A stretch of 64,000 bases of DNA from Dirofilaria immitis (lineage: Eukaryota; Nematoda; Chromadorea; Rhabditida; Onchocercidae). Below, in pieces: positions 12,801 to 25,200 of the stretch. The notes beneath the pieces are model-generated. The model saw only the letters and a list, made by a program, of their open reading frames with translations, made no database searches and was not told the origin of the DNA. A program made the position numbers and the translations under genes. Where the stretch lies: contig JAKNDB010000109.1 of the NCBI GenBank assembly GCA_024305405.1, forward strand, positions 2,232,001 through 2,296,000, in the 5' to 3' direction. The stretch's first letter is position 1, and the number at the start of each line of letters is the position of its first letter.

Positions 12801-13362
12801 TCACATAAAACTATCAAGCCACCTGGAAAAATGAAGAGGAATACATTATGAAAAGATCTTTTTTATCATCGGACTGTACATCATTATCGATTATCAAGCA
12901 CAATTCGATACTATTTATGAAAAAATAAATAATGCAGTACAAACCTCTAAAAACTGTCCCATGAAAATATCCCGATATGAATGAATACACGTAAATAATC
13001 AACACATTTTTAGAAGATCCTAACAAAGCCGTAATTATGACTGCTCCAAATAATGAGAAAAGTAACAACAATATGGGGTTCATCCATGTAAATAATAGAC
13101 TTACTAAAATTATTTATTTAAACAAAGTTTTAAAAGGTGAAAATGTCTCTCTAGAACTTAATTAAAAATATGGAATTGGTTGAAATTAAAAAAGAAAGTT
13201 ACCAGTAAAGCATCCTGCAAGAAATCCAATAGCTGTAATACAAAAAACAGAAATCACAAACAGAGAATTATTGGTATGTATGTTGAGAACCATATTCGGC
13301 ATTGTGATGCCTTGGATAGAAGTTGAAATACCCTTCAAAGTATCGCAAATTATGAAAATGCG
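9810..13362 (-). CDS. Major facilitator superfamily transporter, MFSD4/NaGLT1-like, frame broken several times
   Basis: A predicted 12-helix membrane transporter. Minus-strand exons in order: 13362-13203, 13103-12945, 12822-12540, 12133-11990, 11740-11423, 11339-11154, 10842-10612, 10524 to about 10404, 10251-9810. The first exon or exons and the start codon are unclear; an ORF at 13268-13477 may hold them. Helix 1-2 reads GISTSIQGITMPNMV then FVISVFCITAIGFLAGC. The middle carries a charged loop (KTQENLQKRKEAVERIKSKE), as between helices 6 and 7. The second half has FFLLVGGIEFVLG and FLTSTFWLGIVTARM, which fit the MFSD4/NaGLT1 layout. The tail is acidic (KSDDKYDDSEDSDFF). Exon 11740-11423 needs one added base and 10842-10612 two; phases on both sides agree exactly. 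Exons 10524-10404 and 10251-9810 also switch frame. Substrate unknown. It may be a pseudogene. Confidence 0.72.
12363..12386. repeat. (TA)n microsatellite
   Basis: A short AT dinucleotide run in the transporter intron between exons 12822-12540 and 12133-11990. Confidence 0.8.
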
Positions 13363-13647
13363 CTGATATTGTGAAAATTATATTAATACTATAGCTACAA
13401 AACAATGTGATAATCGACAATTTCAGAAAAAGGAGTTGTGACTTTCGTAATCTTAGATAAACACTTGAAGGAAGCATATAGATATCATTTGCCCAGGAAC
13501 ACTAATTTCCTAAATTTTGAGATTTTTAGTGCTTCTGCGCTTTATTTCATATCTATTTCATAAAGATAAATTACCAGAGCGAAGAATGAAAGAGAGAGAA
13601 GCATACTCCGACAGGTGATTGTATTACCTCTTCGTTTGATAACTGCT

Positions 13648-15326
13648 TTATGCTTCTGCACGTTTCTTAACAGTCTGTGCTATAATGAAAAATTTCACGA
13701 TTCTGCCCAAAAAAACAGCCGTTATCACAAACCTCAGCATATTCTATCTTCTGATTAAACTTATAAGGTTACGAATCTCAAAAAATTTGTAGAACAGTAG
13801 TATTAGCAGAAAACTTTAAACTGTTATACATTTCAGCTCTAACTATAAAATATCTAATGTTAAGCGAGTTTTTGTCTTTAATCGAAAAATACTCACATAA
13901 ACAACATTTGAGTCATTTTCCTCATCGTCTGTAGATGCGCAACTTTCAACAGCTTTTAAATTCCGAAAAATAAATCCAAATGATATTCGCTTCTTTTTCA
14001 AGCTTTTATGCTGAATTTCCAGGTCTGACGTTAGCGCTGAAAAGTAAAATATAATATAATAAAAATGAACAGAACAAACAAAATTGCATTATAAAGACCT
14101 CAACAAATGTTATACATCTTCGCATTCATCACTGAAATAAAAATGAAAGAAAAAATCTTCAACATTATTTGTATCTTTCCATATAGAAAAGAAAAAAACG
14201 AAAGTTTTTATATCACTAGTTCAATTTGCAAGCTTCTTGAAAATAAAATCACCTTACATATTACTACATCAGAACTTGGTTACAACCTATTGCTCCAGAA
14301 TCCTCTATTTATAATGACTGCAAATAACAAGAAAATGTCCTTTGAAAAGCATAGATTCCAAACTCTTCGGTAAGTTTCGGAGTATATTTCAAGCAGTACT
14401 GAATGAGTGAATAAGTTTTTCCACGCCTTAATCGAACGCATTGGTCGATGTGTTTAGAAATATAATTCTGATCATATAAAAAGATTATTATAAGTTGGCT
14501 TACCACCTAATCGGGAAAGAATTTCTGCTTCCTCATTGACATGTAACATCGCAATTAAACAACAGGATGCTATCAGAAGATCTATAATGAATGATAAGAT
14601 TAGACGGGACACAAAAATATGCAAAGAATCGGCAGAATAGAAACTATGAATCACGAGGAAATCCGAAATAAGAGTTCAGACTGGAAAAAAACATGGGCAA
14701 GCATGCTCATTAATAAAGTACAAACTATTTGTAATAGTATGTCTGCTTGAACACAACCGGAATTTAACCTTTGTGATACTAAACGCAGTGCCCACTGACA
14801 GAAACTTGAAAGCCAAATAATACGGCTAAAACAATTACTATCAGAGTTATGATTAAAACAGCGACATTATCAGCAACTGCTATGCAGGAAGCGCCGAGAA
14901 TCACGAAATAGAAGCATTTATCGTCATTTAAAGAAGGAATGACTACCCCAGCTCCATTATCACATACTTCCATAGAATATCATCCCTTCAATAAAAATGT
15001 TATATATAATTGTTCGGGTTGTCTACATAAATACTACAACTACGGTGACAATACCTTTCCGGATAACCCTATTACATGTGCATCCAGTCATCCCTCCACT
15101 ATCCGCAAAATATGCTAAGAAAAAATTATCATACCTATAGAAACCACTGCATAACACTACGTTCACATTGCAGAACGTCAAACATCCCCACCCATTCTTA
15201 TTTTCTTGCCCTACACAATAATAATCACAGACTGAAATTCGTTTGTTCATGATAAAAATTGGCAAAGAGCCAGAGCTTACCGTCTCTGGTTGTTATAAGG
15301 ATGAGTGTAAGTGGAGAAAGACTCAT
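13648..15326 (-). CDS. Novel cysteine-rich membrane protein, 238 aa, six exons
   Basis: Minus-strand exons 15326-15281, 15231-15055, 14966-14780, 14643-14504, 14036-13897 and 13674-13648 join in matching phases with no base correction, giving 238 aa. It starts MSLSPLTLILITTRD, a short hydrophobic leader. A Cys-rich stretch of about 60 residues follows, with CDYYC, GWGCLTFC, VVLCSG and GCTC. Then come a strong membrane segment (VAVLIITLIVIVLAVLFGF, about residues 115-135), a second hydrophobic segment (LLIASCCLIAML) and a polar tail with a basic KSLKKKR and an acidic STDDEEND patch. I recognise no family. The weakest points are the acceptor of exon 3 (ATGGAAG, poor consensus) and the junction between exons 3 and 4. 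It lies about 285 bases upstream of the transporter exon at 13362 on the same strand, which would fit an operon. No function is proposed. Confidence 0.6.
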
Positions 15327-15432
15327 TATTGATCGGATAGTGTAATACGGGACAAAAAGAGAAGTGATGGGTATTTCTCTGCTGAACATTGCACTGCTCC
15401 GTTGTGTTGGTTGGTGTCCAGCTTTAGACGAT

Positions 15433-15540
15433 CAATGTGTGTGTGTATGTGTGTTTGCGAGTGTGTATGTATGTATGTGTGTCTGTGTCCGTGTCAGTGT
15501 CTGTTTGTATGTGTGTGCATGTGTGTGTGTATCGCAGTGT
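15433..15540. repeat. Degenerate (TG)n / (TGTG[TC])n microsatellite
   Basis: About 100 bases of imperfect TG repeats with TATG and TCTG variants, roughly 110 bases upstream of the start codon of the minus-strand cysteine-rich gene, so in its likely promoter. The 68-aa ORF read through it (VCVCVFASVYVCMC) is an artefact of the repeat. Confidence 0.9.
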
Positions 15541-16315
15541 GACGATCCTCCCTTTATCATATCATACTAAGTAGCACTTTTTCGTTGGAGTCATTGTTGG
15601 GGTGTGTCGAAGTTACAAAATTGAGTGACTGCATGTGGGCACATGATTGACCTCCCGCTTTTCATCCTTCTGGGATATCAGAAAATATGATATTTGTTAA
15701 GTGAGGGATGTCTCGTTGCAAATAATCAGACAATCAATAAGGAAGCAAACTGGCCCTCTTTATCTTACTGAGCAGTTAAGCTTTTAAATGAGCTCAAATA
15801 CAGCTTCACACGCGGGGCACTCGATGACATTTTCACCGCAGATATTTCTTTTCGCAAATTCGCATTTTTAGTGCTTTGATCGTTAATCCCGAGATAATAG
15901 ATTTTATGAACGTAGATGTGTAAATGGAGTAATTATTTGTTTGGAGAAGCATACATCATACATGGAAAACTGATAAACGATTTATTATCAATACAACTTT
16001 ATTGCTTTAATCTTCAAGGGACATCCTTATAAATCAGCTTAAAAAACGTTTATCAAATGCAGCCTGCGGGAATGGGTAAATCTGGGGTGAACAATATAAT
16101 ACGTATATCATTCATCACCATCCACGCATATTTTCAGAGACCTAAAATATTGTTTTCCTGCATGTAATACACATATGGCAGCCGATCACGGGCTTTGACT
16201 TGACATTGCTTAAATGTTATTCATATGGAAACTGTAAATCACAGGGTTCCACATTTGTCATTCCAAACTAAAGGCTTTATATCTATGTATCTATCCATCT
16301 ATCCATTTATCAACT

Positions 16316-16342
16316 ATCTATATATATATATATATATATATA
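16316..16342. repeat. (TA)n microsatellite
   Basis: A run of TA dinucleotides preceded by a degenerate TATC/CATC tetranucleotide tract from about 16280. Confidence 0.85.
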
Positions 16343-17286
16343 TGGAGAGGCTGGAACATGATAGACATCGGAAGAGATGAACTCATCAGTGATGATGAAG
16401 ATGATGGTCATTTCGATATGTCTCATGTTTTAAACTATCCACGAAATAGTTCTAGAAAGACTGCGTAAAAGCCATGCATTAGATGTAAGTGATTGTCCAC
16501 TTCATTATATTTACTTTGTGTAACTTTCTCTCGATGCCACATTTTGTATCCTTGGTGCAATCATTTCCCTTTGTCTTGACTGCTTTACCGTCTCCACATA
16601 GTTCTGCATACTTAAATTCCCAGTATATCTTATAGACATGAAAGCAGGCAAAATGAGTTATCAGGTAATTCGCTCAGATTCCATTTTATTCCTCTATCAA
16701 ACAAGGAAGCCATGAATTCATGAATCAAGCGTATTATTTTAAAATTTCCATAAGTTGTCAGGCCGCAATGTCATTCTCCTCACTTTCTTTCTTCCATCCA
16801 AATTGAATTGTTCACAAATTGAAATTTGATTGAGCTTGATAACAAGGATATAAGTGTCTAACCATATCATTCACTCTCTGTACACATTAACTCTTGTGAC
16901 TGAGTGATTGATTACATCTGTGAGAAATTGTTGAAGCATTTAACCGTCTCAGTTTTTTGGGATCAGGATTGTAAATGTTGGACATTTCTGAGATTCACAA
17001 ACAATTTTCGGGCCATTCTTGGGTTGTATTCGTCTCCTATATTTCCTAATCTTAGTGTCATTTTACTTATGCTTTGTAAGATGAACCGATGTGTGTGTAC
17101 GGTGAAAAGATACGCGGTGGGCGCGTAGTAGGGAATTTTTCGGAAGGATGAGTACTACTTATGCTACGGATGCAATTAAAATGTCACGCGCGTGTTGCAA
17201 TAGCATTGTGTTATGTGTTGGTATGATGAAGACAGGGTGTGGAGTGGATGTAAGAGTTTGCAGCCGGCACACACGGTTCTTCCACT

Positions 17287-17350
17287 GCAAGTGTTTCTGT
17301 GTATATGTGTGATGGTGTGTCTGTGAGCCGTGCATGCATGTATATGTGGG
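17287..17350. repeat. Degenerate TG-rich repeat
   Basis: Imperfect TGTG/CATG repeats similar to those at 15433-15540. Confidence 0.6.
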
Positions 17351-18507
17351 TCGCGTTGCAGAAATGGTTTATTAAAATAACTTTTATACTTGCCAATTCA
17401 CTACGCTCCTATTGCAAATTGTAGTGAAAGTAATTGCGCCATCAACTTCAACAGTGTTTCTCCTTTTTAACAAGTTTTCGTAAAATTGGCATTGGTTGAG
17501 CAACCTTTCAACAGTTTACAAAATCGACTTTATACAGAGAAGACTGACATCACTTTGTTATGCTGATTCCAGAACCAAGAATTATGCCCTCTGAGCAATG
17601 CTGGTAACGCGAATTCCTTCTTTATCCTTGGTCTCTCGAGAAACATGTTCTTTTCAGTGACCGGTATCTTTTGGTCACTACTTGTCAGTTCATTTCATCA
17701 TATCATAGAAAGTTGTCTTTTCGAAACGTTTCTCGAGGACGAAAGTTAGGAAAATGTAAAATGCAGGCGAGCAAAAGTGAAAAGGAAGTATAAGACGGGA
17801 AATAATAAAGACGCATGACAAGCGAATCATTGCCTTTCATCCCTGCTTTAAGCTTATAGAAAGAAATGCGCGCAGGCTAATTTTGTTTTGTACTGTATTG
17901 AAAAAGTAACGACTTGACTGGAGGACTGAAATAAAATTTCAGAAGGCGGGACGGATGTCGAATGTCTGCTTTGACCTCGAAAGGCAGCAAACAGATCGCC
18001 AACATCACATCCGGTGAAAGAACTGCGTAAAGTGGTGTAATAGGAGGCATGGCGAATCCAGTAATACCTTTCATATGGGAGGCAGGCAAGCCAATAATTG
18101 TTGCGAGGTATCGCAATGAAATCGTACTAGTATGTGAGGTCATGAAGTGAATTTGCAATTAAATTTTGGCTTGGTATTTTCTAGTGGCGAATCCCATAGA
18201 TGACACAGTTTCCTCAGAAAATTTCGGAAGAGAAATAGAGGAATCATTACTACATATTCAAGAATTGGCAGTTACTGCCTGTCAAACGCTAATAGAAGGC
18301 GAGGGAGGAATAGAAAAAGGATAGGAAAGGAATATGGAGATGAAATGTCGTCTTCGAGCGGTCATTCCATCCGTATGATCACTATGTCTTCCTTAGCCGT
18401 TCATACTGTTTGCTGCATCTATCCATTGGCAGATAGAACAACTCCTCCTCTCTCCCCTTATCTTTATCGTATCAATCTCGTCTCTGTTTTTACCTCAAGT
18501 ACACGCG

Positions 18508-18530
18508 TACACATACATACATACATACAC
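18508..18530. repeat. (ACAT)n microsatellite
   Basis: Five consecutive CATA units followed by CAC. Confidence 0.85.
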
Positions 18531-21500
18531 ACTATCTTTGCGTATGAATTGCTAATGATACACCGAAATTATTCAATAATAGAGGTGATAGGCATAGTGA
18601 AGGATCGGTGTGGTAGGCAGAGTGAGGAATTAGATGACAAAAGAGATGAGTGGTGCAGTACATGCGAATGTTGTTTTAGATATGAAAGAGGAAGGAAGGA
18701 GTATAGAAGGGGAAAATCGATCGATTCTGTTGGAATAGACGGACAATAACACATGAAAGTGGTAGAAGAGAGCAGTCCGATAATAGGGGATGGGAGAAAG
18801 GAAGCGAAGATCAGAGGGATACAGATAGCGAGAGTAACCTCAATAAATTGTGTGATAGACAGGAATGGAGGAAGGGAAGAGTTGCAGAATTTTGTGGAGG
18901 ACGTTTGTGTGCCATTGCTGTATCGGCGATGCGACGCTGTAAAGACCACAACCTGGATATGTGTACGTTTGAGGCTAAAGTTAATGCAAAAGTTATGCGT
19001 TGATTTGTACGTGTAGTACCAATGAGAGTCCCTTCTCGACAAGTAGTACGAGTTGGATGATGCAAAAACCGAGTTATCTCCCTCCTTTCCTCACTAACCA
19101 CCCTATGTTTACAGCTGCAGTATTTATGTTTGCTATGCAGACAAGAATTGCTTTACAAATATCAAGATTTCATCATTATTCAGGAAATTTGAATTGGGGG
19201 TTATCTGTATTCGAAAAATGAGATATGGTCTACAGATTGATTTTGTTGCCTTTCATTCGACAATTTTGCTCCTTGCATTTTTGTAGCTTTGAAGGTCGAA
19301 GAAGATATTCCCTTTCCTTTCTAGAGGAGTAAAATTACGAAAGTAATTTACAATAATCCGTATTACGCTTTAGTATTGTATGCAAGAGCACCACATCTGG
19401 CATGCAGCTGCAGGATGATGCATATCGTGGGCAGGGGCGGGGTTTGGAGCTGTGGGCGCGGCTTTTGTTGCGAACTGTCAAGTTTTGCACCTAAGCTTGT
19501 CGAAAGAAAACATTGTACGGTCTGTGAATTGTTAGAAATGGAAGGCGGAGATGTATTGCAGGTGGTGGCGTTGCAGTCCTCAGTAATTTACTCTCCTGTC
19601 GGTAATTGTTTCTGCTCTTCATTAAAACATTTCCCAAAGATGAATATAAAGATACGACGACATGTTGCTCTTGAATATATACCTTTGAACATAACATTGA
19701 GAATCACACTGCGATACATTTTTTAACTTAATCCTGCAATTGGACAGAAAAAATAGTTAGCCAAAAGCATTTTGAGTTCATTTTATCCGGTGAGCATGTC
19801 GTATATCCCTTCTCGACTATTTTCCTTGGGATTTTAATACACTCACTAGCATCATCCCTCGAGATTTGAGAGTCGTCCTCTTTCCTGTACGTTCATGTTT
19901 CAAATAGTAATTTTGAATATAGTCTAACCATAGAGCTGGTTTGTATAGCATCTGCTGCAGTAGTACGCATGCAGATCTGAAAACTTTGAAAACATTTCAC
20001 AGCATACTTTTAATCACTTTCCTTCTCGAAAAGTCCACCGAAGTCCGTAGATATCCTGCACTACGGATTTTATGATTATCAAAGGTGGCCTAGAAAGTGA
20101 AGTTTTAATGTCTCTAATCACATTTTTATCTAAACTATGTAAGCAGTTCTCATAGATATCTTCATAAACTTTTGGAGGCAAATATTTAAACTCGAGAAAA
20201 TAGAGGTGGAGAGGGAATTTTCAGAGAATTACTAGAATCTAACAAGTTTATAAAATTGAACTGTTTAAGTGGTGTTTAACTTGAAGCAATACAACCGCTA
20301 ATTAAAAGGTCTTGTTGTATAAGCATTCTTTTTATACAGTAACAAGGTGAACGGTGCCACTGAAGATGGAACACTTCGTCGCATCGAAAAAGTGTCGAGA
20401 GAAATTCTTTTTATTTTGAAAGTATTGATGAATCCATTAGAATAGATCGGGCTTTTCTATCAGCTTGATATTTACGTAAGAACATCGTATGAACTTGGGA
20501 TTTTTGTTCCAAGAATTCCACTTTGTGTCTAGAAATGAGCGATAATTATTTCGAGTTGATTATTTTTGGGATTCATAGGGACACCGTAAATCCTCGAAAC
20601 TATCATGACGTCTTTGCATATACTTTATCCTATTTAAAGAGTTGGAACCTTAATATGTACATGAACTGATTGGAGAGACATACGTTTGTCCAACTATTAG
20701 TAAATTACAGTCATGTTATTGATTTTAGAATGATGCGAAAAGTAAAATTCGGACTACTGCTGACAGTTAATCAAAATCACTTGTTGACAGTTCACAATTA
20801 AGTTCGATTATAGTGAGCCGGGATTTGGAAATAGAAATATTTAAAGTTAAAAACTTCAAAAACGGAGGACTGGACACAAACCGTTTTACGGATTGATCTT
20901 TAGGCATCCTTGTTCTCTTTAATTGCTGTGAAGAAAGTAACTTCTTAAAAACTTTGAGTCTTAAGTTTCTTGTTTTTTGCAAATTCCAATTCTCCAGTTG
21001 TTTTTGGGAGAATACTGTCCTCCTTCCGCTTATGTAATTAGTGAATGCAACCATGGGAAAATTCTTAAACATCATAGCATCACTTTTTTTTTATGGTAAA
21101 CAGCGCTTCACTTTATTGAATTAACTGTCTGATATTCCGCCAGAAATATTCTTATTTGTATTCCTAAAAATTTCTCCTGTAAAATAGCTCTCTGCTTCTC
21201 AGAATGCTTGTTTCATCACTTCTAACGAAATTGTTGGTGTTCTAGATTGATGTGCAAAAGTGCTGATTTCGGTTCATGTAAGTTTTTGGTGAAAGAAACA
21301 GTGCCTTTGAATCCTTTTTCTAAAATGCAATAAGTGTAAATTACAAATGAATCATACATTTGTCAAAGGAGATCAGCTGTTATTCTCAAGGACTTAGCAA
21401 AAAGAGAGTTAATGAAGTAATAGGCAGGGTGAAGGTAAATGATTTTTGTGTGAAGTTTGGGCATAGCTTGGGGCTACATATTTTTACTCACCTTTTTGAT

Positions 21501-22263
21501 CTCCTTGTTTCAGAATTCAAGGTTAATAGAAATTCGAGTTTGAAAAAGAAAAGGAAACACATGTATTTAAGTTAATCAGTCCAAAGCATGCTATTTCCTA
21601 CCCAAGAAATGGGAAGAGTAACAGTTGAAATATGTCCATCTCTCTGATTGTACATGATGTAATATATTCTGATGGATGCTCAGTAAAGAGTACAAAGCAG
21701 TCCTGTGGCATTTTTGTGATCATTTGCTGAGGAAATGGTTTCATTTTGTGCATGTATTATAACGTTTCCTTAATTTTATTTTCAGTCCTGGGGAATGTTT
21801 TCACACATTCTTGTTTCATATCGGCCGTTCATCCTATCCCTTGCTTTACTCTTTTTATTTCTTTGAGTTCCACTCTACAGTTGTGGAATCATAGTTACAT
21901 GTGAGAGAGGATATTGAAAATGCCAAGCCATTCTGACGTAAATACCCATTGTTGTGGATCGTAAATGAGATTTATGGTTTCATTTATTAAATAAAAAGAT
22001 CGCATAAATCTTTTGGTCAGCCGACATAAACTATTTCAGCGAGCAAAAATTTTTTGAGATGGAATCCAGCCTTCATAATATCTTTAAATAAACGCGATTT
22101 TCTCCAGCAACTTGAAAGAGAAAAATGTTTATTAAAGTAATTTAATCGAAACATTGGACGAGGTCATATGTCAATTCCTGCTGATAGTTTTAACACCTCT
22201 TGTTTTTTTGCGCGCTTTTGAATGGCATATTTTCATATGGTTTTGACTATTATTGTTTGACAG

Positions 22264-25200
22264 AAGAAAGTGATGCGTTAATAATGGTCGATGTTGCTAT
22301 GGCAGGCTCATTGGAAGAATACGAATTTTCGGGAGCAGTAAGGAAGATGTCGAAATGGAAGATAAAAACATTGGAGAAGTGGAAGTAGAAGATGGTGAGC
22401 TACCAGAAGAAGGTGAAATCTGTGACGATGAAGATGTCGAAGGTTATTCTTGTTGCTGATGTTTCATAGAAGTTAAAATGTGTAAATATTCTGATATGTT
22501 TATGTCATTTCTCGACTATAGTTTCATCCACAACATGATATTTATATAAATTTTGTTCAGGACGCGATCGTGAAACAGCGGAAAATCGTGAAGCAGCACA
22601 AGCTGTATCTCCGAATATATCTATGAATCAGTTGCCTTTACGTAAACCGCGTGATTTCGACAAAGAAGTAGCGGTACGCATAAAAATCATTCAACATGCA
22701 AAAACAGACATATGAACGAAGAGTAATAAAGTAATTGGTAAAAAAGAAGGGAAAATAATGATGATGATGATGATGATTGAGAAGTCTGAAAACAAGCAAA
22801 TGGTGGAGAATGCATGCAAATGCAGTAAACGCAAAAGCATATTACAGTATATTTTACAGTTGGATCTAACGGTCCTTGCTGACCTGCTAAAAACTACCTA
22901 CAAAATCATAACTACCATAATTTCAATGAAGAAGGCTACATTTTTCAATCAATAATATCGCTTCAATAATGCTGTTCAAACTTGAATTCATTTTGTTTAA
23001 ACAACTTAATTAAGAAATTTTTTGGCAGTATGTGTAATATTTAAGACCCTGATGCTATTCCTGTTCTGTCGGGGCAATCTGCAGTAGGTGATTTCGTTTC
23101 TCCAGTCAGTGTTTAGGATTTAATAAATGACACGTTTGGCTCGCTCGTGTATCTTTTCGGAGCTTTTTCGGATACGTATTGAGATTGAGTGGGCGGGAGT
23201 AGAATTTTTAATTCAAAATGATATTTCTACAGTCCTAACTTGAATCTCGTGATTTCTCGTGATTTTGTTAAATCAAAAGTATTTGTCACAAAGATATTTT
23301 GATTTTAGACTTTGAATTATAAGACCTCAAATTTGAGCCTATACTATTGCAGCCTAAAAAATAGCAAAATTTAGAATGCGAGAGGTGCTGAAGGTAGCAT
23401 GCTCAGTTCCTGGATGACAGGAGTGAAACAGCGTTCGAAGCAGGGAATTTCAACAATCGCATCTCCAACAGTTGATGCAAATGAAGAATATTATGGGTAC
23501 GGCAGTAACTCGCCAAATGATGGGACTGGGGACAAAGATTATAGGAATCGAGGAGGGATTCAGCTGATAAGGTATAAACATTTGAATTTTATTTTGAATG
23601 CCTTGTAACGTACTGATTGGTGGAAGACTTTGTCTTTTGAATGGCATTTCATTTTACTTAGCATTTTTTAACTGTTTATGTTGGCCCAAAATTCACTGTT
23701 TATGTTGGCCCAAAGACATGCACAGCTTTGAAGGCCGATTAGGAAAAACAGCTTTTATTATTGGAATATTATCAATCTCGTTTAATCTGAGCATCGTTTT
23801 CTTTAAGTTTCGTAGATATATCAACTTAGACATAATTTCTGAAATACATGTTTGTTGATCCTGAGGTATTTTTTTCAAGGATTACCGTTGGATACGAGAT
23901 GAAGATGGACACAGAGGACCTGGCGATGTGAATGAATTTGGCGATAGCGATTACAGAGGTGGATCACCAAAATTGGAAAGACGGTCAGTATTCATTTTAG
24001 GGAATTTAAGAATAGTTAAAAGGATATCACCAATAATTAAAAAAAAAACATGATTTCTACTGTTCTGATAGTTAAGTTTAGTCAAAGATGCAATGTTTCA
24101 AGCTTTGGATTGGATGAATTTAGATTTATATTTGAAAAACAAACCGTCTTTTTTTTTTGCAGCCGTCGACGCTCCATAAGTCCAACATATGGTGGTCCCA
24201 AACGTCCTAGACATTCTCCACCAGTGCGAGGTTGCTATCGAGGAAGAGGTTTTCGAGGGCGTTGGGGCGAACGTCAGATTTGTAAATTCTTCCGTGAGGG
24301 ATACTGTAGAGACGTAAGTAATCTTGATTTATTTTAATTATCTAAGCTTTTTTAAATATAAATTAATTCTTGGAAACATTCATAATATGCTTTCATTCCT
24401 GTGATTCAAAGACTTATAGAAATGACATAGCGCGAGAAATTGTGGAAAAATTAATTGCAAATTCCAGGGCGACAACTGTTCGTATTCTCACGATGCTGCA
24501 GATTCTGGTCGCAAAGCTGAACTATGCAAATTCTATCAACAAGGCTTTTGTAAAAAGGACTTCAGTGTCCTCTACTACATGGAGAGTATCCATGTAAAGC
24601 TTTTCATAAAGGAGAATGCTCTAAGGACCCATGCCAATTTTCACATTTGCCTCTCAACAGTTTCACACAGCCAATATTCGACCAGGTTAGCGTTCCTTAA
24701 AATCAACCAAGGTTATGTCTTATCGAAAGGTTATTTCATTATAATATTGTCAAAATATTCCAGATGATGAAAGACGATGAGTTAGCGTCACGTATAGCTA
24801 TACCGCAAGGACCCTTGAAACGACGGGTTTTACTTCCTGGTGGACCGAGTTCTTCACCTGGTGCTCAACCAGCGGTATCGGCAATTGTTACAGTGACTGC
24901 AGATAGCGGAATGACAGGAGGTGTGATTCCTCCACCTGCTGTCGTTGTTCCAACTTTATCGTCGGCAGCGCCGTCAGTTACTATTGCTCAACCTCAACTC
25001 GTCATACCGCCACCCTTAGCGGCTAATCCAACTCCTTATCCTGCTTTTTCCCACATCATTCAGTTCCTGCTACGGCTGTTGTGAATTCAACATCACTGAG
25101 TGGTGCTGTTCCTGGATTAGCACCTCCTCAACCTGCTCAAAGCGCAACGGCTATTCTACAGCAATATTCGGTTTGTCACTTAGTGTAGTATTGCTAGTTG

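Larger units (their letters stand above)
15327..22263. other. Gene-poor interval of about 6.9 kb
   Basis: I find no spliced gene model that holds together. ORFs of 60-157 codons occur, notably overlapping ones on both strands at 18345-19101. Their products are low in complexity or mirror the purine bias of the DNA, and none shows a domain. The interval holds the promoter side of the cysteine-rich gene (left) and of the CCCH gene (right), plus several microsatellites listed separately. Confidence 0.6.

Noticed and set aside
15364..15570. 68-aa Cys/Val-rich ORF
   Set aside because: It is a translation of the TG microsatellite (repeated VCVCV).
18345..19101. Long overlapping ORFs on both strands as genes
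   Set aside because: They are low-complexity products of a purine-biased stretch, with no domains, no splice partners and frames that mirror one another.
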